This document shows, piece after piece, positions 7,800 to 14,352 of a stretch of DNA of 21,453 nt (positions are counted from its first letter, which is position 1; every line of letters begins with the position of its first letter). This DNA comes from an uncultured Allosphingosinicella sp. (GTDB lineage: Bacteria > Pseudomonadota > Alphaproteobacteria > Sphingomonadales > Sphingomonadaceae): the NCBI GenBank assembly GCA_934539295.1, contig CAKTCN010000041.1, forward strand, positions 1 to 21,453. The letters are read 5' to 3'. A model generated the notes under the pieces. That model was not told the origin of the DNA and ran no database searches. It worked only from the letters and a program-made list of their open reading frames with translations. Made by a program: the position numbers and the translations under genes.

Positions 7800-7837
7800 G
7801 CCGCTCCAGACGCGTGGACCCGGCACAGGGTTGCGCC

Positions 7838-8581
7838 TCAGCTTCGCCGCGCCGTTTCCAGCAGCTCGGATGTGACCGGATATCCGCGACCCTCAGGGAT
7901 GCAGAGGTGCGGCTTACCGCCACGTTCCTCCACCCACGGTGTGATCGTTTCTATCGGGTGAAGGCGCGCATCCGCCTCCGCCTCCGCAAAGGAAGCGAAA
8001 CGCGCCAGCCTCTCGAGATTGCGCCGGGTCGGAAAGATCGCCTGCGAACGACCGGCTTCGATCTCCGCCAGCATGTCGACGGCCGATATCCAGACGGCGC
8101 GCACCGCCTCGTGATTGTCGGCGCTAGGCTCGCCCGCGGGCGCACGTGCGATGAAGAACATGGCGTCGAACCGCCGCGCCTCGCGAAAGTTCGGCTGCCA
8201 GCGCGCGAATGGCGTCAGGGCACGAAGGTCGAGGCTCAGTTCGTAGCGTGCCAGGAGCGTGCCGAACGGCTGGCCCGCCGCCATCTCGCCGCGCAAAGCT
8301 GCCGCGACTTCTGCCGAGGGCACCGGAGCCAGCGCAGGCGCAAGTCCCGTTTCCTCGATCGTCTCCCGGATGGCGGCAATCCGCGCGGCCGCGTGCGGAA
8401 GGTCGTGGTCTTGGGCCAGCAGCTGATCGCCCGGATCCACGCGTCCGCCGGGGAAAACCACTGCCCCGGCTGCGAATGCCAGGGTGCGCGCTCGCTCGAT
8501 CATCAGCAGTTGCGGGGCACCCCGGGCAACCTCGCGGAACAATATCAGGGTCGCGGCAGGGATCGGAGGGGGGTCGTCCAT
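7838..8581 (-). CDS. Nudix hydrolase with stretched Nudix box
   Basis: 247 residues. The protein begins MDDPPPIPAATLILFRE. The Nudix motif is split: FPGGRVDPGD (43-52), then an extra segment, then AAIRETIEETGL (69-80), which gives the REUxEExGU core with R72, E73, E76, E77 and G79. The extra residues between GG and RE resemble the long-box members near NUDT7/NUDT19 (CoA or acyl-CoA diphosphatases), so a nucleotide-CoA type substrate is possible; no CoA signature was confirmed. Cytosolic. The ATG at 8581 is preferred over an in-frame TTG at 8617. It is divergent from a LacI regulator gene, and the intergenic operator lies 38 bases or more upstream of its start, so regulation by that LacI protein is likely. 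Confidence 0.85.
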   Translation of the reverse strand: MDDPPPIPAATLILFREVARGAPQLLMIERARTLAFAAGAVVFPGGRVDPGDQLLAQDHDLPHAAARIAAIRETIEETGLAPALAPVPSAEVAAALRGEMAAGQPFGTLLARYELSLDLRALTPFARWQPNFREARRFDAMFFIARAPAGEPSADNHEAVRAVWISAVDMLAEIEAGRSQAIFPTRRNLERLARFASFAEAEADARLHPIETITPWVEERGGKPHLCIPEGRGYPVTSELLETARRS

Positions 8582-8618
8582 GTCCCGACCGATGCGCTGC
8601 GCGGCTGCCAAGAACAAG

Positions 8619-8654
8619 CTTGCGATGGGACAGCGCTGTCAAATACATCGCAAG
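8619..8654. promoter_or_regulatory. Nested palindromic operator between Nudix and lacI-family genes
   Basis: A perfect 12-bp palindrome GACAGCGCTGTC (8629-8640) with a central CG is typical of LacI-family operators. Around it, almost concentric, are 9-bp inverted arms CTTGCGATG (8619-8627) and CATCGCAAG (8646-8654). On the minus strand a perfect TTGACA (8642-8637) overlaps the inner palindrome and could be the -35 of the Nudix promoter. Binding by the adjacent regulator is inference. Confidence 0.7.
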
Positions 8655-8696
8655 TGCAATCGCCTGCGGATCGGGGCGGGCGAGGGGTATGGGAAC

Positions 8697-9767
8697 ATGG
8701 CGGAAGGTGAAGCGGGACCGATCGGGCAGGGCATGGCGCGCCGCCGCCGCGTGCCGCGCCGGCACGTCACCTTGCGCGACGTGGCGGACATGTGTGGCCT
8801 GTCGTTCAAGACCGTGTCCCGTGTCCTCAATGCGGAACCCAATGTGCGCGCCGACACGCGCGAGCGCGTCCTCGCCGCTGCCAAGTCGCTCAACTACCAC
8901 CCGCACATGGCCGCGCGCAGTCTCGTCGCGCGCCGCAATTTCCTTCTCGGGCTGCTGTTCGAGAATCCCAGCCCCAATTACGTCCTCGACCTGCAGATGG
9001 GCTCGCTCGAACGGCTGAGGGACGAGCGTTACCGGCTGCTCACCCTGCCGCTGGATCACAAGGGTTCGGAAGGAGGCATCGTGGCGCTCGTGCGCTCCGC
9101 GGGGCTCGACGGGGTGGTCCTCGCGCCGCCGCTCAGCGACGATGCGACGGTGCTGGAGGAACTGGAGGCTGCGGGGATCGCCTTCGTCCGCATCGCATCG
9201 GTGTTCGACGATCTCGCCGGGCCGCAGATCGCGACCGACGATGTCGATGCCGCGCGGGACATGACGAAATATCTCCTCGCCCTCGGCCACCGCCGCATCG
9301 CCTTCATCAAGGGTGATCCCTCCCACCGCGCGAGCGCCGTGCGCTACCAGGGTTTCTGCGAGGCGATGGCGGCCGCCGGCATCGCCGTCGATCCGGCCCT
9401 GGTGGGGGAGGGCGCCTTCACCTTCGCCTCCGGCCACGAAGCCGCTGCTGCGCTTATCGCCAGGCCCGGCCGGCCCACCGCGATCTTCGCCAGCAACGAC
9501 GACATGGCGGCCGGCTGCCTGATCGCTGCGCATGAGGCGGGCCTGGCCGTCCCGGGCGACATATCGGTGGTCGGTTATGACGACAGCCAGATCGCACAGA
9601 TCGTGTGGCCGCGCCTCACCACCGTGCGGCAGCCGACGGCCGCCATGGCCCGGGCCGCGACCGACATCCTCCTCGCCATCCTGGCCGATGCGGAGCATCG
9701 CGAACAGGTCGGCTTCGGCCACGAAATCGTGCCCCGCGCATCCGCCGGTCCCGCTCCCGTCATCTGA
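8697..9767 (+). CDS. LacI-family transcriptional regulator
   Basis: 356 residues. A short basic leader (MARRRRVPRR, 13-22) precedes the LacI helix-turn-helix VTLRDVADMCGLSFKTVSRVLN (residues 24-45), with the hinge region at about MAARSLVARR (70-79). The periplasmic-binding-protein-like ligand domain follows, with familiar segments LALGHRRIAFIKG, PTAIFASNDDMAAG and ISVVGYDD, ending near the C-terminus. Most relatives bind a sugar or sugar-derived ligand. No sugar-use genes adjoin it here; its only divergent neighbours are a Nudix hydrolase and an extensin-C protein, so its ligand is uncertain and it may also act elsewhere. The 8697 ATG is chosen; an ATG at 8733 is possible. Autoregulation through the palindrome at 8629-8640 is likely. 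Confidence 0.92.
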   Translation: MAEGEAGPIGQGMARRRRVPRRHVTLRDVADMCGLSFKTVSRVLNAEPNVRADTRERVLAAAKSLNYHPHMAARSLVARRNFLLGLLFENPSPNYVLDLQMGSLERLRDERYRLLTLPLDHKGSEGGIVALVRSAGLDGVVLAPPLSDDATVLEELEAAGIAFVRIASVFDDLAGPQIATDDVDAARDMTKYLLALGHRRIAFIKGDPSHRASAVRYQGFCEAMAAAGIAVDPALVGEGAFTFASGHEAAAALIARPGRPTAIFASNDDMAAGCLIAAHEAGLAVPGDISVVGYDDSQIAQIVWPRLTTVRQPTAAMARAATDILLAILADAEHREQVGFGHEIVPRASAGPAPVI

Positions 9768-9791
9768 TGTCTTGAAGGTCTGCCGCGACGC

Positions 9792-9867
9792 TGGTGGAGC
9801 CGAGGGGAATCGAACCCCTGACCTCTGCAGTGCGATTGCAGCGCTCTCCCATCTGAGCTACGGCCCC
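9792..9867 (-). tRNA. tRNA-Ala (anticodon CGC)
   Basis: A 76-base cloverleaf reads on the minus strand with acceptor GGGGCCG/CGGCTCC, D-arm GCTC...GAGC, anticodon stem CTGCA/TGCAG, T-arm with GGTTCGATTCC and an encoded CCA end. The seven-base anticodon loop ATCGCAC gives anticodon CGC, reading GCG alanine codons. The G3-U70 wobble pair that defines alanine tRNAs is present. Confidence 0.95.
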
Positions 9868-9890
9868 GCGCCCTGCGGCTTGAGCCTGTT

Positions 9891-9919
9891 CCAATAACGG
9901 GCGCTGCAACGCGATGCAA
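9891..9919 (-). promoter_or_regulatory. Candidate promoter of tRNA-Ala
   Basis: On the minus strand TTGCAT (9919-9914), a 17-base spacer and TATTGG (9896-9891) lie about 24 bases before the tRNA 5' end. Spacing is ideal and the hexamers are acceptable for a housekeeping sigma-70-type promoter. Confidence 0.45.
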
Positions 9920-9979
9920 TGCGCCAATTGGCCCGTCATCGCTTCATCCGTGCCGCGCCTCCATCCACCGCTCGGCCCC

Positions 9980-10005
9980 GGAACGACGCCGCCGACGCTC
10001 GCGTT
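9980..10005 (+). promoter_or_regulatory. EcfG-type general stress response promoter before the SWFGD/DUF2171 gene
   Basis: GGAAC (9980-9984), a 17-base spacer and CGTT (10002-10005) match the alphaproteobacterial EcfG consensus GGAAC-N16/17-CGTT exactly. Transcription would start near 10012, giving a leader of about 65 bases before the ATG at 10077. The other part of the 9768-10076 gap holds the tRNA gene and its promoter. Confidence 0.7.
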
Positions 10006-10076
10006 CAGCCACACATAATCGCCGCGCTTCGAACGCGGATGCGTGGCTTTGACTTCACCACATGAGGAGAGACGGC

Positions 10077-11219
10077 ATGGACAATCGCTATAGCGACAAT
10101 CGCAACGATCGCTGGCGTGAGCGCAGCCATCATGATCGTGACCGCGGCTACGGCCAGCGCGACTATCGCGGCCACGACGACGATCGCGGCTTTTTCGATC
10201 GCGCGGGCGACGAGGTCCGCTCCTGGTTCGGCGACGAGGATGCCGAGCGCCGGCGTGAGGCGGATGCCCGCCGCTACGGCTATGAAGGTGCCGGCCGCAC
10301 CCGCAGCAACCGCGACGAGGATTATGGCAGTGCCGGCTATCGCGGCACGGGCGGCGGCTGGGGCAACCAGTCCGCGGACAGCTGGAACCGCGACCGCCCG
10401 GGCGAGCGCTACGGATCGTCCGATCGCGGCTTCATGGGCGGCAGCGACTATGATCGCGACTATGACCGCAATCGTGGCGGCGATCGCGGCCGCTATGCGT
10501 CCGGCTATTATGGCGGTAACGACCCGGCCCAGACCTGGGGCGGGGGCGGCTTCGAAGGCGGTCCGGACAGCGGCCGCCGCTTCGACCGCATCGATGCGGG
10601 CCATACCGGCACGCAGGGCGCCCACCCGATGTCTTCGCCGGTCGGCGGCGGCTATGCCACCAATGCCGGCGTGACCCCGTCGGGCGGCTATGGCAGCAGC
10701 TCGGCTCGCTATGCCCAGTCGCAGCGCGGCAGCGGCGGCTACGGCCAGCGCCAGGATCATGACCCGCATTATTCGGAATGGCGCAACCGCCAGATCGACT
10801 CGCTCGACCGCGACTATGACGAATATCGCCGTGAGCATCAGTCGAAGTTCGAGCAGGAATTCGGCAACTGGCGCTCCAAGCGCCAGGACCAGCGCTCCTC
10901 GCTCGGCCGCGTGAACGAGCATATGGAAGTGGTCGGGTCGGACGGCGAGCATATCGGCACGGTCGACAAGGTGCGGGGTGATCGCATCATCCTGACCAAG
11001 AATGACGAGGATGCCGGCGGCCGCCACCATTCGATCCCATGTTCGTGGATCGACAGCGTCGCCGAACAGGTGAAGGTCTCCAAGACTGCTGCCGAGGCCA
11101 AGCAGGCCTGGCGCGACGAGGAGAATAACCGCGCCTTGTTCGAACGTGACGGCCAGGATCGTGATCGCAGCGACAACGGCCCTCACGCGCTGAACCGGAG
11201 CTTCTCCGGCACATACTGA
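10077..11219 (+). CDS. SWFGD-domain and DUF2171 low-complexity protein
   Basis: 380 residues. The N-terminal 270 residues are extremely rich in Arg, Gly, Asp, Tyr and Ser (for example RGYGQRDYRG) and must be largely disordered. They include the SWFGD motif of PF13740-style 'SWFGD' proteins at 49-53 (DEVRSWFGDEDAERRR). Residues about 279-345 form a compact DUF2171 domain (VNEHMEVVGSDGEHIGTVDKV, then IDSVAEQVKVSK), which resembles a PRC-barrel-like fold. There is no signal peptide, so cytosolic. The start has GAGGAGAG (10064-10071) six bases upstream. The exact EcfG promoter upstream suggests a general stress protein; the actual function is unknown. The RG/YG-rich region could drive nucleic-acid binding or phase separation, which is speculative. 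A terminator follows immediately. Confidence 0.88.
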   Translation: MDNRYSDNRNDRWRERSHHDRDRGYGQRDYRGHDDDRGFFDRAGDEVRSWFGDEDAERRREADARRYGYEGAGRTRSNRDEDYGSAGYRGTGGGWGNQSADSWNRDRPGERYGSSDRGFMGGSDYDRDYDRNRGGDRGRYASGYYGGNDPAQTWGGGGFEGGPDSGRRFDRIDAGHTGTQGAHPMSSPVGGGYATNAGVTPSGGYGSSSARYAQSQRGSGGYGQRQDHDPHYSEWRNRQIDSLDRDYDEYRREHQSKFEQEFGNWRSKRQDQRSSLGRVNEHMEVVGSDGEHIGTVDKVRGDRIILTKNDEDAGGRHHSIPCSWIDSVAEQVKVSKTAAEAKQAWRDEENNRALFERDGQDRDRSDNGPHALNRSFSGTY

Positions 11220-11241
11220 TCCGTCGCCGACGGTTGGAGGG

Positions 11242-11270
11242 AAGGGTCCGGCCGCGCGCCGGGCCCTTTT
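11242..11270 (+). terminator. Intrinsic terminator after the SWFGD/DUF2171 gene
   Basis: An 11-bp stem AAGGGTCCGGC (11242-11252) against GCCGGGCCCTT (11258-11268), with one G-U pair and loop CGCGC, followed by TT. It is 22 bases past the stop codon. Confidence 0.85.
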
Positions 11271-11391
11271 CTGTACCGCGCTCCTCCGGGTCAGAGAGAT
11301 CAGGTGCGCGCATGGGATGCGGGCTTCGCTTGTCGTAGCCCGATCCTTCTCCTACCCCCGGCTACAAACAACAAAATCAAGGAGAGCTCGA

Positions 11392-12384
11392 ATGACCGGC
11401 ACCCGCGCATGGCACCTCAAGTCCCGCCCGACGGGCATGCCGACCGCCGACAATTTCGAACTCAAGGACCTCCCGCAGCAGCCGCTCGCGGAGGGCCAGG
11501 TGCGCGTCGCCAACAGCTGGCTCTCGGTCGACCCGTATATGCGCGGCCGCATGAACGACGTGAAGAGCTATGTGCCGCCCTTCGCGCTCGGTGAGCCGCT
11601 GCAGGGCGGGGCAGTCGGCACTGTGGTCGAATCCCGCTCGCCCGACTTCAACCCAGGGGACAAGGTCCAGCACATGCTCGGCTGGCGCGAGGAGGCGGTT
11701 GCGCCTGCCGCGGCATTCAACAGGCTGCCTACGCTCGGCGTGCCCGACCAGCAATGGCTCGGCAATCTCGGCCTCACCGGCGGCACTGCCTATTTCGGCC
11801 TGCTCCGCGTGGCTGAGGCAAAGGAAGGCGACACCGTCTTCGTTTCCGCCGCCGCCGGTGCGGTCGGATCGGCGGTGGTGCAGATCGCCAAGGCCAGGGG
11901 CATGACGGTGATCGGGTCGGCCGGCGGCGAGGAAAAATGCGCCTTCGTCCGCAGCCTCGGTGCCGACACGGTGATTGATTACAAGGCCGGCTCCATAACC
12001 AGGAGCCTGATGGCTGCCGCGCCCGATGGCATCGACGTCTATTTCGACAATGTCGGCGGCGATCATCTCGACGCCGCCTTCGCCGCCGCCCGGCAAAATG
12101 CGCGTTTCGCGATCTGCGGCATGATTGAGGGCTATAACAAGGCCGAGCCTGCCGCCTTCCGCTACATCATGCGCGTGATCGCCGCGCGCATCCGCATGCA
12201 GGGCTTCATCTGGACCGACTATCTGGGCGAGATCGCCGACTTCTACCGCGACATGGGCGCTTGGGTCGCAAGCGGCGCCGTCAAGTCGCAGGAGACGGTG
12301 CATGATGGCATTGAGGCCACGCCGCAGGCCTTCCTGGACCTGTTCAGCGGCGGCAATACCGGCAAGATGCTGGTGAAACTCTGA
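11392..12384 (+). CDS. NADP-dependent zinc-free MDR oxidoreductase (CurA / prostaglandin-reductase-like)
   Basis: 330 residues. This is a medium-chain reductase lacking the zinc-ligand motifs of alcohol dehydrogenases. The N-terminal domain has the family-typical SVDPYMRGRM (45-54). The nucleotide-binding Rossmann motif is VSAAAGAVGSAVVQIAK (151-167), followed by GSAGGEEKCAFVRSLGAD. YFDNVGGDHLDAAF and a C-terminal GGNTGKMLVKL complete the pattern. Relatives reduce the C=C bond of alpha,beta-unsaturated carbonyls such as curcumin, 15-keto-prostaglandins or alkenals with NADPH, often as detoxification. The physiological substrate here is unknown. The start at 11392 has AAGGAG (11379-11384) seven bases upstream. 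It sits alone between a terminator and the repeat region at 12406-12639. Confidence 0.9.
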   Translation: MTGTRAWHLKSRPTGMPTADNFELKDLPQQPLAEGQVRVANSWLSVDPYMRGRMNDVKSYVPPFALGEPLQGGAVGTVVESRSPDFNPGDKVQHMLGWREEAVAPAAAFNRLPTLGVPDQQWLGNLGLTGGTAYFGLLRVAEAKEGDTVFVSAAAGAVGSAVVQIAKARGMTVIGSAGGEEKCAFVRSLGADTVIDYKAGSITRSLMAAAPDGIDVYFDNVGGDHLDAAFAAARQNARFAICGMIEGYNKAEPAAFRYIMRVIAARIRMQGFIWTDYLGEIADFYRDMGAWVASGAVKSQETVHDGIEATPQAFLDLFSGGNTGKMLVKL

Positions 12385-12405
12385 TCGGCGGCGAAGCCGC
12401 AATAT

Positions 12406-12468
12406 CTCACGCGAAGGCGCAAAGGCGCGAAGAAGATTCCCCTTTGCGCCTTCGCGCCTTCGCGTGAG
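12406..12468. repeat. Long imperfect palindrome of GCG/AAGG units
   Basis: 27-base arms at 12406-12432 and 12442-12468 pair with only two mismatches around a 9-base loop. Each arm is built of near-repeats such as GCGCCTTCGCG. It starts 21 bases after the reductase stop and could act as terminator or be a dispersed REP-like element. The arm sequence resembles repeats I know from many unrelated bacterial genomes. Confidence 0.8.
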
Positions 12469-12500
12469 CCACTCTTTCTTGGACGAGCGCCGCTCGTTTT

Positions 12501-12639
12501 CGCGCAGAGACGCAGAGACGCAGAGACGCAGAGGAGGCAAAGCCGGCCTTCGGCCGGAAAGCCGACAGCAGGAGGCTTTCGAGAAACCCGCGGACTTGGT
12601 GCAAGCCGCAGCCTCTCTGCGCCTCTGCGTCTCTGCGCG
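12501..12639. repeat. Second composite palindrome with tandem 8-mers
   Basis: The left arm (from 12501) consists of about four tandem copies of the 8-mer CGCAGAGA. The right arm (12611-12639) is its inverted counterpart; about 25 bases pair with one mismatch. Between them sits a shorter hairpin, CCGGCC-TTC-GGCCGG, near 12545-12559. The arm type CGCAGAGACGCAGAG is a known widespread bacterial dispersed repeat. With the palindrome at 12406-12468 it fills the 275-base gap 12385-12659, which holds no gene. Confidence 0.8.
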
Positions 12640-12659
12640 AACAAACCGTTTTCTTGAAG

Positions 12660-14099
12660 TCAGGCCAAAGCCTCGACCCGCTCGCGTACGCGCTTCAGGT
12701 CATCGACGAACCGCGCGAACTCCGCTTCCTTGTTGTCCTGGACGCGTAGCAGGAAACTCGGATGCACTGTCACCAACGCCTCGCCGCCTTGTGCCAGCGC
12801 ATGCGCCTGGCCCCGCATCGCCGAGATCGTGACCGCCTTGCCGAAGATCGACCGCGCTGCCGTCGCGCCCAGCGCAACCGTCACGCGCGGCGTCACCAGC
12901 GTGCGTTCCTGGTCGATCCACCAGCGGCAGGTGTCGATCTCGCCCGCATTGGGCTTGGCATGGATGCGCCGCTTGCCACGCTGCTCGAACTTGAAATGCT
13001 TCACCGCATTGGTGACGTAGGTCGCCGTCCGGTCGATCCCCGCTTCCCCAAGCGCGCGGTCGAACAGCTGCCCTGCCGGTCCCACGAACGGCCGCCCGGC
13101 CAGATCCTCCTGGTCGCCCGGCTGCTCGCCCACGAACATCAGCCGTGCATCGATCGGCCCCTCGCCGAACACCGTCTGCGTGCCGCAGCGATGCAGGTTG
13201 CAGCGCGTGCAGCCACGTGCCTCGACCATCAGCGCCTCCCAGGCGGCGAGCGCATTGCCACCGGGCTGCAGCCTCTTCTCCGCCGCATCCGCACGCGCCA
13301 TGCCGCCGCTCGCCACCTGGGCCTGTGACCGTGCCACCATCTCCGCCTCGCGCGCCTGTGCGCCTGCAATCAACTGCCCGACCAACGCCGTCTCGGGCAT
13401 GTTTTTCCAATATTTCTTGGGCATCTCCTTGGTCATGGCCTTCACCTTCACCCGCGCCGGATTGAAGATGGACGCGTAATAGGTCTTCCACACCTCCTCG
13501 ACCGGGTCGCCGTCCGGCGCCTCGGCCCGCGTCGCCCCGGAGCCCTCGGACAATGTCTCGCCATCCCAGTGGATCGACAATTCGGGCGTCAGGATCGACC
13601 AGCGCATGTTGGCAAAGCGCCGCACGAAGAAGCCGGCATTTGTGCGCACGATATGATGGTCGGGCTCGAACCAGGCGACGAAGCGCTGCGTCCCGTCCTC
13701 CGCCTCCACTTCGCGAAAGCGGACAAAGGCGCGCATCTTGTGCATGTCGCGCCGCACCTCCTTGGCCAGCGCCTCGATCCGCCGCACCAGAGGATCGGCC
13801 GCATCCTCCAGCGCCCTCGGTTGCGCCCGCACCCGCAGCAGCAGGGTGTAGAGCAGGGAGAAACGCTCGGGCTCGGAATGGCAGATGGCGGTGCGGGCAA
13901 GATCGATGAACGGCCGCGGCACGGAAAAGGCGGCGCCCGGGTCCGCGCTCAACACCGCTTCCTCCGCGAACAGGTCGTAGGCCGCATCGCCGACCTGCCA
14001 GGTCACCTCCGAGGGCGCCACCCGCGCGAGCGCGAGCGCGCGCGCCGCCTCGCGCCAGCCGTCGAAATCTTCCTCGTGGGCAAGGCTGACCGTGCGCAT
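12660..14099 (-). CDS. DUF4130-UdgX fusion: uracil-DNA-binding glycosylase family protein
   Basis: 479 residues, two parts. Residues about 1-240 match the 'probable DNA metabolism protein' family (DUF4130/TIGR03915) with RRDMHKMRAFVRFREV, WFEPDHHIV, FFVRRFANMRWSILTP and KKYWKNMPE. Residues about 285-479 are a UdgX-type family-4-like uracil-DNA glycosylase: cysteines C297, C300, C305 and C391 for the 4Fe-4S cluster, active-site GEQPGDQED (324-332), the KRRIH loop (376-380) and HPSFLLR (446-452). In mycobacterial UdgX the KRRIH histidine forms a covalent bond with the abasic sugar after uracil release; H380 is that residue. A role in tagging or repairing uracil-containing DNA follows from the family; the DUF4130 activity is unknown. 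The start at 14099 (MRTVSLAHEEDF) is chosen because upstream residues look non-coding. Its usual partner, a radical SAM protein, is at 15389-16636. Confidence 0.93.
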   Translation of the reverse strand: MRTVSLAHEEDFDGWREAARALALARVAPSEVTWQVGDAAYDLFAEEAVLSADPGAAFSVPRPFIDLARTAICHSEPERFSLLYTLLLRVRAQPRALEDAADPLVRRIEALAKEVRRDMHKMRAFVRFREVEAEDGTQRFVAWFEPDHHIVRTNAGFFVRRFANMRWSILTPELSIHWDGETLSEGSGATRAEAPDGDPVEEVWKTYYASIFNPARVKVKAMTKEMPKKYWKNMPETALVGQLIAGAQAREAEMVARSQAQVASGGMARADAAEKRLQPGGNALAAWEALMVEARGCTRCNLHRCGTQTVFGEGPIDARLMFVGEQPGDQEDLAGRPFVGPAGQLFDRALGEAGIDRTATYVTNAVKHFKFEQRGKRRIHAKPNAGEIDTCRWWIDQERTLVTPRVTVALGATAARSIFGKAVTISAMRGQAHALAQGGEALVTVHPSFLLRVQDNKEAEFARFVDDLKRVRERVEALA

Positions 14100-14123
14100 T
14101 GACCTATGTTGCCTTGATCGCGC

Positions 14124-14148
14124 GGAACGGAAGCGGGGGCAGCCGGTT
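14124..14148 (+). promoter_or_regulatory. Candidate EcfG promoter before the 53-aa / MBL-fold operon
   Basis: GGAAC (14124-14128), 16 bases, then GGTT (14145-14148), one base from the CGTT consensus. It is in the 91-base gap between the divergent fusion gene and the small membrane peptide gene, about 42 bases before the latter's ATG. Inference from motif and position. Confidence 0.4.
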
Positions 14149-14190
14149 AGCCATGCATCCCGAACGACTTGGCCGCACGAGGAGTTGCGC

Positions 14191-14352
14191 ATGGCGGTGC
14201 CTGATCGACTGAAGGAACCCGCCAATCTCGGCTGGGCCGCCGCGGCCGTAGTCGGTCTTACCCTCGGCGCGGTATGGCTGCGCTTCCTGGCTACGGGAGG
14301 GAGCGTGGACGAACGCACCCGTGATCGGCTTCAGCCCCGGAGCAAGGCATAG
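14191..14352 (+). CDS. Small single-pass membrane protein (53 aa)
   Basis: MAVPDRLKEP is followed by one hydrophobic helix at about residues 12-33 (LGWAAAAVVGLTLGAVWL) and a charged C-terminal tail of about 18 residues (DERTRDRLQPRSKA). GAGGAG (14179-14184) sits six bases before the ATG, and its TAG is directly followed by the ATG of the hydrolase gene with no gap, so the two are surely co-translated. No family is recognised. The positive-outside or positive-inside orientation cannot be fixed from so little sequence. Confidence 0.65.
   Translation: MAVPDRLKEPANLGWAAAAVVGLTLGAVWLRFLATGGSVDERTRDRLQPRSKA

Noticed and set aside
8124..9722. 532-residue minus-strand frame opposite the LacI gene
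   Set aside because: Shadow of a clear LacI-family protein; composition is His/Arg/Asp-rich without motif.
10005..11186. 393-residue minus-strand frame full of Ala/Val/Ile that looks like a membrane protein
   Set aside because: It is the exact antisense of the Arg/Asp/Gly-rich SWFGD gene; GCG/GAT-type codons read backwards give Ala/Ile runs. No ribosome site or family match.
12406..12639. Possible CRISPR array because of repeated 8-mers
   Set aside because: Units are 8 bases, tandem without spacers and arranged as inverted arms; no cas gene nearby.
12407..12644. Short frames in the repeat region encoding peptides such as LRLCVSAR
   Set aside because: These are translations of dispersed palindromic DNA repeats, often mis-annotated as proteins.
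14100..14318. N-terminal extension of the UdgX fusion up to 14318
   Set aside because: It would overlap the divergent 53-residue gene and its promoter, and the extra residues are low-information; the ATG at 14099 fits the family.
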